From the NCBI GenBank assembly GCA_963715995.1, contig OY970283.1, positions 1,488,001-1,552,000 of the forward strand: a stretch of DNA of 64,000 nucleotides. Direction: 5' to 3'. Of this stretch, positions 11,196-19,689 are shown piece after piece. The stretch's first letter is position 1. Each line of letters starts with the position of its first letter. The translations under genes and the position numbers were made by a program. This stretch comes from DATBDN01 sp963715995 (GTDB lineage: Bacteria > Actinomycetota > Thermoleophilia > Solirubrobacterales > Thermoleophilaceae). Under the pieces are notes generated by a model. That model saw only the letters and a list, made by a program, of their open reading frames with translations, was not told where the DNA came from and did not search any database.

Positions 11196-12188
11196 ATGTC
11201 AGAGACGAACGGCACTCAGGACCCGGCCATCGAGGCCCGCGGCCTATCGCGCACCTTCAAGGGCGGCGTGGAGGCTGTGCGCAGCGTCGATCTGAGCGTG
11301 GGCCGCGGCGAGGTGTTCGGCTTCCTCGGCCCCAACGGCGCCGGCAAGACGACCACGGTGCGGATGCTGTGCACGCTGCTGCCGCCGACGTCCGGCAGCG
11401 CGCGCGTGGCCGGTGTGGACGTGGTGGACGATTCCGCCGGCGTGCGGCGCAGGATCGGCGTGGCGCTCCAGGAGATCGGGCTCGACCCCGTGCAGACGGG
11501 CCGCGAGCTGCTCGAGCTCCAGTGCGGCCTCTATGGGATCGGGGGCGAGGCCGCCCGCTCGCGCGCCACCGAGCTGCTCGACCTCCTCGGCCTGAGCGAG
11601 GCGGCCGACCGCCGCACGAAGACCTACTCGGGCGGGATGAAGCGCCGCCTGGACCTGGCGAGCGCGCTCGTGCACCAGCCGCAGGTGTTGTTCCTCGACG
11701 AGCCGACGACCGGGCTCGACCCCGCGTCGCGGCTGACCGTCTGGGACGAGGTCCGCCGCATCAACGCCGCCGGCACGACCGTCTTCCTGACCACGCAGTA
11801 CCTCGAGGAGGCCGACCAGCTCTGCAACAGGCTCGCGATCATCGACGCCGGCTCGATCGTCTCCGAGGGCACGCCCGAGGCGCTCAAGGCCCAGATGGGC
11901 CACGACGTGGTCCGGCTCACGCTCGACGGGGCGGACCCGGGGGCGACCGAGACCGCGGTGCGCGACCTGCCGGGCCTCGAGCGGGTCGTGCCCGAGAACA
12001 ACGCGCTCGCGCTGTACCTCGAGGACGGCGCCAGCCAGATCGCCGAGATCGTGCGCCGGCTCGACCGCGACAACATCCGCGTCGGCGCCATCGCGGTCAT
12101 GCGCCCGACCCTTGACGACGTCTTCCTCCGCGCGACGGGCCGCAGGCTCGAAGGCGCCGAGGAGCAACAGGAGGAGCAAGCGGCATGA
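11196..12188 (+). CDS. DrrA-type ABC transporter ATP-binding protein
   Basis: This is the nucleotide-binding subunit of a daunorubicin-resistance-type ABC-2 exporter, about 330 residues. Walker A GPNGAGKTTT, signature YSGGMKRRLDLA, Walker B VLFLDEPTTGLD and the His-switch region (TTQYLEEADQL) are intact. The DrrA-family C-terminal extension (LRRLDRDNIRVGAIAVMRPTLDDVFL type) is present. ATG at 11196 has CAGGAG 7 nt upstream; the GTG at 11193 is one codon earlier. The stop overlaps the permease start (ATGA). The exported compound is unknown and no biosynthetic genes adjoin. Confidence 0.92.
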   Translation: MSETNGTQDPAIEARGLSRTFKGGVEAVRSVDLSVGRGEVFGFLGPNGAGKTTTVRMLCTLLPPTSGSARVAGVDVVDDSAGVRRRIGVALQEIGLDPVQTGRELLELQCGLYGIGGEAARSRATELLDLLGLSEAADRRTKTYSGGMKRRLDLASALVHQPQVLFLDEPTTGLDPASRLTVWDEVRRINAAGTTVFLTTQYLEEADQLCNRLAIIDAGSIVSEGTPEALKAQMGHDVVRLTLDGADPGATETAVRDLPGLERVVPENNALALYLEDGASQIAEIVRRLDRDNIRVGAIAVMRPTLDDVFLRATGRRLEGAEEQQEEQAA

Positions 12189-12943
12189 ACGAAGTCATCC
12201 TGCTCGGCCGCCGGGCCACGCGCGAGATCGCCCGCTACCCGGAGGCCACGATCCCGGCGCTGTTCATCCCGCTGTTCTTCCTCGCGGTCAACATCGGCCA
12301 GGTGTCGAAGACGTTCCCCAGCTCGACTCCGTTCCTGCACGGCCAGGGCTACGTCGCGTTCCAGCTGCCGGTGTCGCTCATGTTCGCCGTCGCGACTGCC
12401 AGCTCCGGCCTGGCGCTGGTCACCGAGATCGACCTCGGCTACTTCGACAAGCTGCTGGCCGCGCCGATCAGGCGCTCGTCGATCATCTTCGGGCGGCTGA
12501 CCGCGGACCTTGTTCGTGGTGTGCTCGGCTCGACCGTCGTGCTGCTGGCCGGCCTGGCGCTCGGCGCGCACATGGAGAGCGGCGTGCTTGGCGCGCTCGT
12601 GCTGGTGCTGCTGGCCGCCTGCTTCGGAGTCGGCTACGCGGGCTTCGGCATCCTCGTCGCACTGCGCACGCGCAACGTGCAGGCGACGAACACCAGCTTC
12701 CTGCTGTTCTTCCCGCTGCTGTTCCTGACGCCCAACTTCGTGCCGTTCGACCGCCTGTCGCCGCTCATGGAGACGCTCGCCCGCATCAACCCGGTGAGCT
12801 ACGTGATCGTCGGGTTGCGCTCGCTGGTGATCGACGGCTGGGATGCCGGCAAGCTCGCGGCCTGCGCCGGCGTGATCGTCGGCCTGACGGGGCTGTTGAC
12901 CGTCCTCTCGCTGCGCGCGATCGCGAACTACGACCGCGCCTGA
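12185..12943 (+). CDS. ABC-2 type transporter permease (DrrB-like)
   Basis: This is a 252-residue permease with six hydrophobic segments and the ABC-2 family end motif METLARINPVSYVIVGLRSL. It is the membrane partner of the preceding ATPase, with which it overlaps by 4 bp. The loop FDKLLAAPIRRSSIIFGR is the usual cytoplasmic coupling region of DrrB proteins. Its stop at 12941-12943 directly abuts the stop of the convergent fumarylacetoacetase gene, leaving no intergenic space and no visible terminator. Confidence 0.9.
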   Translation: MNEVILLGRRATREIARYPEATIPALFIPLFFLAVNIGQVSKTFPSSTPFLHGQGYVAFQLPVSLMFAVATASSGLALVTEIDLGYFDKLLAAPIRRSSIIFGRLTADLVRGVLGSTVVLLAGLALGAHMESGVLGALVLVLLAACFGVGYAGFGILVALRTRNVQATNTSFLLFFPLLFLTPNFVPFDRLSPLMETLARINPVSYVIVGLRSLVIDGWDAGKLAACAGVIVGLTGLLTVLSLRAIANYDRA

Positions 12944-13954
12944 TCAGGCCGCCGGCACGATCCGGCCGCTTACGGCGCCGAGGTCCACCTCGCCCGCCGT
13001 GCCCCGGATGACCACCTCGTCGCCGTCGTCGAGGAACGGGCGGCCCATCTCCATCAGGCTGCCGCCGCTCGCTGGGTCGCCGCCTGAGATCGTCCCGGTG
13101 CCCAGCAGGTCGCCCGGCCGCACGATCGCCCCGCAGGAGGCGAGGTGCGCCAGCTGCTGGGCGGCGCTCCAGTAGAGCCCGCGCGAGTTCGTGCGCGTGA
13201 TCTGCTCGCCGTTCAGCTCGACCGTCAGCTCGATGTCGAAGTTCCAATCGCCGCCGCCGGCCAGGTAGTCGAGCGGCGGCGGGTCCTGGCGCGGACCGCT
13301 CACGCGCTGGCCGGCCAGCTGCGAGATCGGCACCACCCACGGCGAGATCGAGGTGGCGAACGCCTTCGCCAGAAACGGGCCGAGTGGCTGGCCCTCGAAG
13401 CGCTGGATGTCGCGCGCGCTCCAGTCGTTCAGGAGCACCACACCGAAGATGCGCTCGGCGGCCTGCTCGGTCGGGATCGGCTCGCCGAGCCGGTTCGGCG
13501 AGCCGCCGATCACGAAGCCCAGCTCGACCTCGATGTCGAGCGCATGCGTGGCGCTCCACTCGGGGGTCTGACCCCACGGCCGTCGTATCGGCCTTCCCGA
13601 CACCACCACCGTGCTCGCCCGGCCGTGGTAGCCCACCGGCATGCGCCGCCAGTTCGGCAGCAGCGGGTCGCCCTCGGGCCGCAGCAGGCGCCCGAAGAAG
13701 GTGGCGTGCTCGAGCGACGAGTAGAAGTCCACGTAGTCGCCGACTGTGAACGGCAGCCGAAGGTCGGCGTCCGCGACGCCCTCGAGCTCGCCCTTCGCGT
13801 GCAGCGTCGCGAGCTCCTCGATCAGCTCGTCCCAGGCCGAGCGCGGCGCCGCCAGCAGTGCGTCGAGCGTGGCGAACCCGGGCACGGTCACGACTTCCGA
13901 GCCCACGCGCGCAACACAGCGGCCCGACGCGGCTGTCCCGAAGGCGATCGTCAA
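12944..13954 (-). CDS. fah: Fumarylacetoacetase (tyrosine degradation)
   Basis: This enzyme hydrolyses fumarylacetoacetate to fumarate and acetoacetate, the last step of tyrosine breakdown. About 336 residues remain from the TTG at 13954, which overlaps the hmgA stop (TTGA); a longer reading frame exists upstream but lies inside hmgA. Typical FAH features are YHGRASTVVVSG, the metal-binding acidic stretch DIEVELGFVIG and LNDWSARDIQ. It is shorter at the N-terminus than the ~420-residue enzymes but keeps the catalytic beta-rich domain. It is the promoter-distal gene of the phhA-hpd-hmgA-fah operon. Confidence 0.9.
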   Translation of the reverse strand: MTIAFGTAASGRCVARVGSEVVTVPGFATLDALLAAPRSAWDELIEELATLHAKGELEGVADADLRLPFTVGDYVDFYSSLEHATFFGRLLRPEGDPLLPNWRRMPVGYHGRASTVVVSGRPIRRPWGQTPEWSATHALDIEVELGFVIGGSPNRLGEPIPTEQAAERIFGVVLLNDWSARDIQRFEGQPLGPFLAKAFATSISPWVVPISQLAGQRVSGPRQDPPPLDYLAGGGDWNFDIELTVELNGEQITRTNSRGLYWSAAQQLAHLASCGAIVRPGDLLGTGTISGGDPASGGSLMEMGRPFLDDGDEVVIRGTAGEVDLGAVSGRIVPAA

Positions 13955-15123
13955 GCCGACGTGAGCGACTTGTCCTCGTTCCACGAGTACGCGTAGCTCG
14001 GCTCGTCGACGGCCTGCCAGGCCGGCGTCAGGTTCAGCGGGCGGAACGTGTCCCACATGACCGCGAGCTCACTCGTCTGCTTCGACCCGAGCGCCTTCTC
14101 GACCGCGCCGGGCTGCGGGCCGTGGGGGAGCCCGCTCGGGTGCAGCGTGATCATCCCGATGTCAACTCCCTTGCGTGCGGCGTAGTCACCGCCCGCGTAG
14201 AACATGACCTCTTCGGACTGGATGTTCGAGTGGTGGTAGGGGAGGGGCACCGCCGTCTCGTCCCAGTCGAGCATGCGCGGCGCGAAGGTGCAGATGACGA
14301 AGTTCTGGCCCTGGAAGGTCTGGTGCGCCGGCGGCGGCAGATGGAAGCGGCCCGCGCGCGGCTCGAAGTCGAGCGCGTTGAACGTGTAGGGGTAGACGTA
14401 ACCGTCCCAGCCAACGACGTCGAGCGGGTGGCGGTCGAGCACGTACTCCTGAAGCCCGCCGCGCACGCGCAGTGTCAGGCGGTGCTCGCCGTGGTCCTCC
14501 ACGGTCTCGAGCTCGCTCGGCGGATGGAAGTCGCGCTGCGAGTACGGCGCGTGCTCCAGCAACTGCCCGTAGCGATTGCGGTAGCGGTTGGGTGTCTCGA
14601 TCTCACCCGGGGTGTGGAAGCAGATCCAGAACTGCTCCTCGCCCGCGTCCGGCTCGAAGCGGTGCGTGGTCCCGCGCGGGATGACCACGTAGTCCTTCTC
14701 GCGGAACGGCAGCGTCCCGAAGATCGTGTGCACGACACCCGCGCCGCGATGCACGTAGACGACCTCGTCGCCCTCGCCGTTGCGGTACCAGCCCTCCATC
14801 GACTCGTCCGGCTTGCAGACGGACACCTCGATGTCGGAGTTCCACATGAGCAGAGTGCGTCCCTCGACCGGGTCGCCGCCGCCGGCGACGCCATTCGCGT
14901 CGGCCAGCCGGTGCACGTGAGCGTCGGGCAGCCACTGCTCGCGCACGAGCGGGCGGAACTCGCCGACCTGATCCAGCCGGCACGGTGAGTTCAGGTGGTA
15001 CAGGATCGACTCGTTGCCCGAGAAGCCCTCGTAGCCCATCACCTCCTCGACCAGCAGCTGGCCGTCGCGCCGCGTCTGCGCGTGGCGCTTGGGCGGAACC
15101 TCACCGAGCGAGTGGTAGCGCAT
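13951..15123 (-). CDS. hmgA: Homogentisate 1,2-dioxygenase
   Basis: This Fe(II) cupin enzyme opens the homogentisate ring to maleylacetoacetate. The 390-residue product contains the metal-ligand pattern His-x5-Glu in PYHHSNIQSEEVMFY and the following His in SGLPHGPQPG, which match the ligands known in human HGD. MWNSDIEV and the double-stranded beta-helix around VVIPRGTTHRF are also recognisable. ATG at 15123 is the clear start. It lies 22 bp after hpd and overlaps fah by 4 bp. No maleylacetoacetate isomerase gene is present in the window, so that step must be encoded elsewhere or use a thiol route. Confidence 0.94.
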   Translation of the reverse strand: MRYHSLGEVPPKRHAQTRRDGQLLVEEVMGYEGFSGNESILYHLNSPCRLDQVGEFRPLVREQWLPDAHVHRLADANGVAGGGDPVEGRTLLMWNSDIEVSVCKPDESMEGWYRNGEGDEVVYVHRGAGVVHTIFGTLPFREKDYVVIPRGTTHRFEPDAGEEQFWICFHTPGEIETPNRYRNRYGQLLEHAPYSQRDFHPPSELETVEDHGEHRLTLRVRGGLQEYVLDRHPLDVVGWDGYVYPYTFNALDFEPRAGRFHLPPPAHQTFQGQNFVICTFAPRMLDWDETAVPLPYHHSNIQSEEVMFYAGGDYAARKGVDIGMITLHPSGLPHGPQPGAVEKALGSKQTSELAVMWDTFRPLNLTPAWQAVDEPSYAYSWNEDKSLTSA

Positions 15124-15145
15124 GGCTGGAGCCTAATTCCCCGTC

Positions 15146-16264
15146 CTAGAGATTCCCGCGCAGCGCCTGCTCGCGCTCGATCGCCTCGAACAGCGCCTTG
15201 AAGTTGCCGTCGCCGAAGCCGCGCGCCCCGTGGCGCTCGATGACCTCGAAGAAGACGGTCGGGCGGTCGCCGACGGGCTTGGTGAAGATCTGGAGCAGGT
15301 AGCCCTCGTCATCGTGGTCGACGAGGATGCCCTGGCGGCGCAGGTCGTCGATCTGCTCGACCAGCTCCGGAACCCGTGAGGGAACCTCGTCGTAGTACGC
15401 GTCCGGAATCGTCAGGAACTCGACGCCGCGCTCGCGCAGCTCGGCCACCGTCGCCACGATGTCGCGCGTGGACACCGCGATGTGCTGCGCGCCGGGGCCC
15501 TCGTAGTACTCGAGGTACTCCTCGATCTGCGACTTGCGCTTGCCCTCGGCCGGCTCGTTGATCGGGAACTTGACCACGCCGCGGCCGTCGGCCACGACCT
15601 TCGACATCAGCGCCGAGTACTCGGTGGAGATGTCGGAGTCCGAGAAGTGGATCATCTCGCGCATCCCGAAGACGCGCTCGTAGTACGAGACCCACTCGTC
15701 CATGTGCTCGACGTTGCCGACCACGTGGTCGACGCCGAACAGCATCTCGCTGTCGGAACCAAGCTCGCGCGCCTCGTAGCCGGGCATGAACGCGCCCTTG
15801 TACCCGGAGCGCTCGACGAACGTGTGCAGCGTCTCGCCGTACGCGGCGATCGTGCACAGTCGCACGCTGCCCTGCTCGTCGCTCAGCTCGTGCGGCGGGG
15901 TGATGCCCTTGGCACCGTGCTCGGTGGCATGCGCCCAGGCGTGGTCCACGTTCGGTACCGAGACCGCGATCACCTTCACGCCGTCGCCGTGCTTGCGGTG
16001 GTGCGCCGCCATCGGCGTGCCGGAGCTGAGGCCGCCCGTCAGCACGAGCCGGATGCGGCCCTGCTGGAGCACGTACGACGCGCGATCGCGCAGCCCGGTC
16101 TCGAGGCCCGCGTACGCGACCTGCTTGAAGCCGAACGCGTGCATGTAATAGAAGGCCGCCTGCTTCGCGTTGCCCACGAACAGCTCGATGTGGTCGATAC
16201 CCAGCAGCGGCATCGGGTCCTTGACCTGCGTCGTCGCTTCGGTTGCCTCGATCAGCTGTGCCAT
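15146..16264 (-). CDS. hpd: 4-hydroxyphenylpyruvate dioxygenase
   Basis: This Fe(II) dioxygenase converts 4-hydroxyphenylpyruvate to homogentisate. The 372-residue protein has two vicinal-oxygen-chelate halves (LGIDHIELFVGN and VDHVVGNVEHM). The metal triad is visible as His in VDHVV, His in AQHIAVST and Glu in VFFEVIERHG. The Gln/Phe-rich C-terminal helix (GFGDGNFKALFEAIE) that gates the active site is complete. ATG at 16264 lies 12 bp after phhA, with a GGAGA-type ribosome site. The aminotransferase that would feed it is not in the window. Confidence 0.95.
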   Translation of the reverse strand: MAQLIEATEATTQVKDPMPLLGIDHIELFVGNAKQAAFYYMHAFGFKQVAYAGLETGLRDRASYVLQQGRIRLVLTGGLSSGTPMAAHHRKHGDGVKVIAVSVPNVDHAWAHATEHGAKGITPPHELSDEQGSVRLCTIAAYGETLHTFVERSGYKGAFMPGYEARELGSDSEMLFGVDHVVGNVEHMDEWVSYYERVFGMREMIHFSDSDISTEYSALMSKVVADGRGVVKFPINEPAEGKRKSQIEEYLEYYEGPGAQHIAVSTRDIVATVAELRERGVEFLTIPDAYYDEVPSRVPELVEQIDDLRRQGILVDHDDEGYLLQIFTKPVGDRPTVFFEVIERHGARGFGDGNFKALFEAIEREQALRGNL

Positions 16265-16276
16265 CTCGTCTCCTTG

Positions 16277-17173
16277 TTACGCCGTGGTGGGTGTCGCGCG
16301 GCGCATGGCCGCAATGCTCTCGTCGTCGCAGTCCCGGAAGAACCCGCCGATCAGCTCGCGCACCTCGTCGAGCGACTCGGCGCGATAGAGAACGGGCTGG
16401 TACTGGGTGATGTCGTAGTCGGCCGTGCCCATCTCGATCAGGTCGAGCGGGCGCAGATCCATGCTGCGGAACTCCTCGATCTCGCCGTAGCTCGACAGGA
16501 TCCCCGCGCCGTATGCGCGCAGCTCGCCGTGCTCGATCACCACGCCGAACTCGACCGTGAACCAGAAGACCTTGGAAAGGAACTTGACGTTCTCGTCGTC
16601 GGTCAGGCGGTTGGCCGCGACGCCGGCAAGGCGGTGCAGCTCCGAGAACGTCGGCGTCGCGAGCAGATGCCCGTGGCCGATGACCTCGTGGATGATGTCC
16701 GGCTCCGGTGTGTAGAGCGGCACGTCGCCATGCCGCACGTACTGGGTGGAGTAGAAGCGCCGTTGCTCGAGCGCACCGTAGAACTCGCGCAGCGGCACGA
16801 GCCCCGCGGCGGGGCGGTAGCGGAAGCCGCTGATCGGCTCCACGAGCTCCGACACCTCGTCCAGCTCCGGCACGTGGTCGCGCGGCAGCCCCACGCGCTC
16901 GACCGCCTCGCAGAACTCGTCGATCGCGTAGTGCTCGTACTTCGGCCACAGCTCGCGGCAGACGGTGCGCCACACCTCCTCCTCAGCGGCCGTGTAGTCG
17001 ATGTGCGGCGCGCGCTGCCCGGGCGACCACGCCAGTGCCGCCGTGGCGATCTGGTTGCGGCGCGCGCGGTACGCGGGATCGTTGGCGCCCGGATGGTCGT
17101 GCGCCAGGTGAACCGTGACCGACCCGTCGTCGCCGGCGGTGACCGGCGAGTACAGCTGTGCTTCCTCGAACAC
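16277..17173 (-). CDS. phhA: Phenylalanine 4-monooxygenase (pterin-dependent)
   Basis: This enzyme hydroxylates phenylalanine to tyrosine using tetrahydrobiopterin and non-haem iron. The 298-residue length is that of bacterial catalytic-domain-only PAHs. The iron ligands are evident: two His in IIHEVIGHGHLL and Glu in WFTVEFGV. The GTG at 17173 is preceded by GGAGGAG at good spacing. It leads the aromatic degradation operon and is divergent from the Lrp gene, which probably controls it. No pterin-4a-carbinolamine dehydratase is nearby. Confidence 0.94.
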   Translation of the reverse strand: MFEEAQLYSPVTAGDDGSVTVHLAHDHPGANDPAYRARRNQIATAALAWSPGQRAPHIDYTAAEEEVWRTVCRELWPKYEHYAIDEFCEAVERVGLPRDHVPELDEVSELVEPISGFRYRPAAGLVPLREFYGALEQRRFYSTQYVRHGDVPLYTPEPDIIHEVIGHGHLLATPTFSELHRLAGVAANRLTDDENVKFLSKVFWFTVEFGVVIEHGELRAYGAGILSSYGEIEEFRSMDLRPLDLIEMGTADYDITQYQPVLYRAESLDEVRELIGGFFRDCDDESIAAMRRATPTTA

Positions 17174-17276
17174 TGCGGGCTCCTCCCTTCGGTGCTCGGT
17201 CCGAGGAGAGCAGGTTCGGGGTGGCTTGGCAAGTCTGCTCTATCCGACCGGTCAGATCGTCTAATATTTGGAGCAG
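17174..17276. promoter_or_regulatory. Divergent control region of phhA operon and lrp-like gene
   Basis: The 103-bp divergent gap carries TCTGCTC (17234-17240) and its reverse complement GAGCAGA (17271-17277), a 7-bp inverted repeat with 30 bp between arms, plus the palindrome GACCGGTC (17246-17253). A further repeat GGTCA-gat-TGACC lies just inside the regulator gene (17292-17304). TAATAT at 17262-17267 is a good -10 for the plus-strand gene and stands 9 nt before its ATG. Facing the other way, TTAGAC and TAGAGC may form the phhA promoter, overlapping the repeats. This arrangement fits an Lrp protein controlling itself and the operon. Confidence 0.5.
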
Positions 17277-17759
17277 ATGGCCGCAAAAGATGGTCAGATT
17301 GACCAGCTCGACGCCGAACTGATCGCAGCGCTGCGAGCCGACCCACGTGTGGGCCTGCTCGAGATCGCGCGCCGCGTGGGGGTCGCCCGCGGCACGGTTC
17401 AGGCGCGTATGTCGAAGCTCGAGTCGCGCGGTGTGATCACCGGCTACGGCCCCGAGATCGAGCCGGCGGCGATGGGCTACCCGATCGCCGCGTTCGTCTT
17501 CGTCGAGCTGAACCAGGGCCGGCGCACGGACGCCGCCGAGGCCACGCGCGCGGTCCCCGAGGTGCTGGAGGTCGACGCCGTCAGCGGCCAGCAGGATCTG
17601 ATCTGCCGCGTGGTCGCGCGCGACACCGAGCATCTCCAGCAGATCGTGAACGACCTCGTGACGAGCGACGCCATCCAGCGCTGCACCACCCACATCGTCT
17701 TGTCACGCCAGGTGGCGCCGCGCACCGCGCCGCTGCTGCGGGCCGCTACGGCCGGCTGA
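17277..17759 (+). CDS. Lrp/AsnC family transcriptional regulator
   Basis: This is a 160-residue feast/famine regulator with an N-terminal helix-turn-helix (LLEIARRVGVARGTVQARMSKLESRG) and a C-terminal RAM ligand-binding domain (VLEVDAVSGQQDLICRVVARD). Lrp proteins form octamers and sense amino acids. Divergence from phenylalanine/tyrosine degradation genes suggests it senses an aromatic amino acid or an intermediate, which is inference from position. I chose ATG 17277 because a -10-like TAATAT ends exactly 9 nt before it; a TTG at 17268 is in frame but less likely. The gene ends 23 bp from the convergent lepB stop. Confidence 0.9.
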   Translation: MAAKDGQIDQLDAELIAALRADPRVGLLEIARRVGVARGTVQARMSKLESRGVITGYGPEIEPAAMGYPIAAFVFVELNQGRRTDAAEATRAVPEVLEVDAVSGQQDLICRVVARDTEHLQQIVNDLVTSDAIQRCTTHIVLSRQVAPRTAPLLRAATAG

Positions 17760-17782
17760 CCCCGGCCTCGTCCCGTCGTGCG

Positions 17783-18436
17783 CTAGAAGATGCCGATCCG
17801 CTTCGGCGGCCAGTAGGTGGCGAAGGCCTCGCCGATGACCCACTTGTCCGGCACCGGTCCCCAGAAACGGCTGTCGTCGCTGTCCCCGCGGTTGTCGCCC
17901 ATCACGAACACGTAGCCGTGCGGCACCTGGATCGCGGTCGGGAAGTCGCAGTCGTCGCTGTCGCCGCACGCGCGCGCGAAGTGCTCGGTCGCGACGTGGC
18001 CATTGCGAACCGCGTGCCCGCCGAGGATCGCGATCGTGTCGCCGCCGACGGCGACCACGCGCTTGATGAAGTTCTCACTCGCTGCGTGTGGCACCGGCGC
18101 CGCGCACGGCGAGTGTGTGCCGCTGCCCGTCTGCGCATCGCCGCAGCGCTGCTCGTCCGCGCCCGTCGGCGGGTGGAAGACGATCACGTCGCCAACGGAG
18201 GGGGTCGAGCCGAGCCGGTGCGAGAAGCGGTTGACGAGCACCCGCTGGCCGACATCGAGGGTCGGCTCCATCGACCCGCTCGGGATCCGGTACGGCTTGA
18301 CCGCGTAGGCCTGTACGCAGAGGGCCAGTCCGATCGCGATCGCGAGCGTGAACACGATCTCGAAGAGAGCGTTGTGGCGCAGCTTCTGGATCTGCTCGTT
18401 GCGGCGCAGCTTCTGAATCTGCTCGGGCACGACCAT
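17783..18436 (-). CDS. lepB: Signal peptidase I
   Basis: This membrane serine protease removes signal peptides from Sec and Tat substrates. The 217-residue protein has one N-terminal transmembrane segment (FEIVFTLAIAIGLALC), the nucleophile Ser in PSGSMEPTL, the general-base Lys in IKRVVAVGGD and the C-terminal box MGDNRGDSDDSRFWG. ATG at 18436 was chosen because upstream sequence belongs to dinB. The N-terminus holds a tandem duplication of nine residues (EQIQKLRRN / EQIQKLRHN), repeated at DNA level at 18376-18398 and 18403-18425. The periplasmic loop contains four Cys (RCGDAQ, SPCAAP, RACGDSDDCD), possibly disulfide-bonded. Confidence 0.93.
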   Translation of the reverse strand: MVVPEQIQKLRRNEQIQKLRHNALFEIVFTLAIAIGLALCVQAYAVKPYRIPSGSMEPTLDVGQRVLVNRFSHRLGSTPSVGDVIVFHPPTGADEQRCGDAQTGSGTHSPCAAPVPHAASENFIKRVVAVGGDTIAILGGHAVRNGHVATEHFARACGDSDDCDFPTAIQVPHGYVFVMGDNRGDSDDSRFWGPVPDKWVIGEAFATYWPPKRIGIF

Positions 18437-18452
18437 CGATGATCGCAGAGCA

Positions 18453-19649
18453 TCAGCCGGGCTCCGGCAGCAGCGGGACGGCCTGCCCCTCGTCGCGATC
18501 CAGCAGAACCGCGCGTGTGATCGCAGCCGACCCGAAGCGCTCGCGAATGTCGTCGAGCGCGATGTCGAGGACCTCGCCGCGGGCAGGCTCGAACGGCAGC
18601 GGCATCTGCGCGGCACCCGCCGGCTCGAGGTTGGTGAGCGCCACGCCGACGAGCGTGAGCCCGCGCCGCTCGATGACCGGCACGGCCGCAGCGAGGAGCG
18701 CCCGCGCGGCCGCGAGGATCGCCTGGGTCTCCGCCGTGGCCTCGGCCAGCGTGTGCGAGCGCGTCGCCCGCGAGTAGTCCCCGAAGCGAAGCCGCAGCAC
18801 CACCGTGCGCCCGATCCGCTGCGCCGCGCGCATCCGCCGCGTCACGCGATCGACCAGGCCGACCAGCACCGAGTCGACCACCGCGAGCGAGCGCGACCGG
18901 GGCCCGAGCGCGTGCTGTGCGCCCATCGAGCGCCGCCGGGCGCGAGTGCGCACCCGCCGTGGGTCGCGGTTGTGGGCCAGCGCGTGGAGCTGCCGACCCA
19001 TCGCCGGGCCGAGCATCGACATGAGCTCGCGCCTGGGGACGGCGGCGACCTGGCCCACCGTCGTGAGCCCGCGCTCGTGGAGCTTCCGCGCGGTGACCTG
19101 GCCGACGCCCCAGAGACGCTCGACGGGCAGAGGATGGAGAAAAGCGAGCTCGCCCCCGAGCGGCACGACCAGCAGCCCATCCGGCTTGGCCACGGCGCTC
19201 GCCACCTTCGCGAGGAACTTCGTGCCCGCCACGCCGACCGTGATCGGCAGGCCGAGCTCTGTGCGCACGCGCCGGCGCAGCGCACTGGCGATCTGCGACG
19301 GGGTGCCGGAGATGTGCTCCAGCCCGCGCACGTCCAGGAACGCCTCGTCGATCGAGAGGCCTTCGACGACCGGCGCGGTGTCCTCGAAGACGCGGAACAC
19401 CTCCTTGCTGGCCGCCGAGTAGGCCTCCATACGCGGGGTGACGACGACTGCGTCCGGGCACAGCCGCCGCGCCCGCGAACCACCCATCGCCGTGCGAACC
19501 CCGCATGCACGCGCCTCGTAACTGGACGACAGAACGACCCCGCCGCCGACGATGACCGGCCTGCCGCGAAGCGCCGGGTCGTCGCGCTGCTCGACTGACG
19601 CGTAGAACGCGTCGAGATCGGCGTGGAGGACGGTCGGCTCGACAGGCAT
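18453..19649 (-). CDS. dinB: DNA polymerase IV (Y-family, DinB)
   Basis: This error-prone translesion polymerase of 398 residues carries the Y-family motifs DLDAFYASVE near the start and SIDEAFLDV with the catalytic Asp-Glu pair. HhH motifs of the thumb (LWGVGQVTARKL, LGPAMGRQLHALA) follow. Near the end QMPLPFEP resembles a beta-clamp binding motif. ATG at 19649 is fixed by the family N-terminus (MPVEPTVLHADLD). A LexA-type SOS box ends one base upstream of this ATG, so transcription is almost surely DNA-damage controlled. lepB follows 16 bp downstream and may be partly co-transcribed. Confidence 0.95.
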   Translation of the reverse strand: MPVEPTVLHADLDAFYASVEQRDDPALRGRPVIVGGGVVLSSSYEARACGVRTAMGGSRARRLCPDAVVVTPRMEAYSAASKEVFRVFEDTAPVVEGLSIDEAFLDVRGLEHISGTPSQIASALRRRVRTELGLPITVGVAGTKFLAKVASAVAKPDGLLVVPLGGELAFLHPLPVERLWGVGQVTARKLHERGLTTVGQVAAVPRRELMSMLGPAMGRQLHALAHNRDPRRVRTRARRRSMGAQHALGPRSRSLAVVDSVLVGLVDRVTRRMRAAQRIGRTVVLRLRFGDYSRATRSHTLAEATAETQAILAAARALLAAAVPVIERRGLTLVGVALTNLEPAGAAQMPLPFEPARGEVLDIALDDIRERFGSAAITRAVLLDRDEGQAVPLLPEPG

Positions 19650-19650
19650 C

Positions 19651-19662
19651 GAACAGATGTTC
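19651..19662 (-). promoter_or_regulatory. LexA/SOS box directly before dinB
   Basis: On the minus strand the site reads GAACATCTGTTC, a match to the GAAC-N4-GTTC SOS box of Gram-positive bacteria and actinobacteria. It ends 1 nt before the dinB ATG. Eighteen bases around it (CATGGGAACATCTGTTCG) are identical to those preceding the HNH gene at 25263. A repressor bound here would cover the start of a leaderless or very short-leader message. Confidence 0.82.
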
Positions 19663-19689
19663 CCATGTGTGGCGGACGGACCGCGACGC

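Noticed and set aside
16586..16600. GAAC-N5-GTTC resembling an SOS box inside phhA
   Set aside because: The spacer is five rather than four bases and it lies within coding sequence.
15309..16973. A 554-codon minus-strand frame across hpd and phhA
   Set aside because: It lies out of frame with both clear enzymes and is Arg/Ala-rich shadow sequence.
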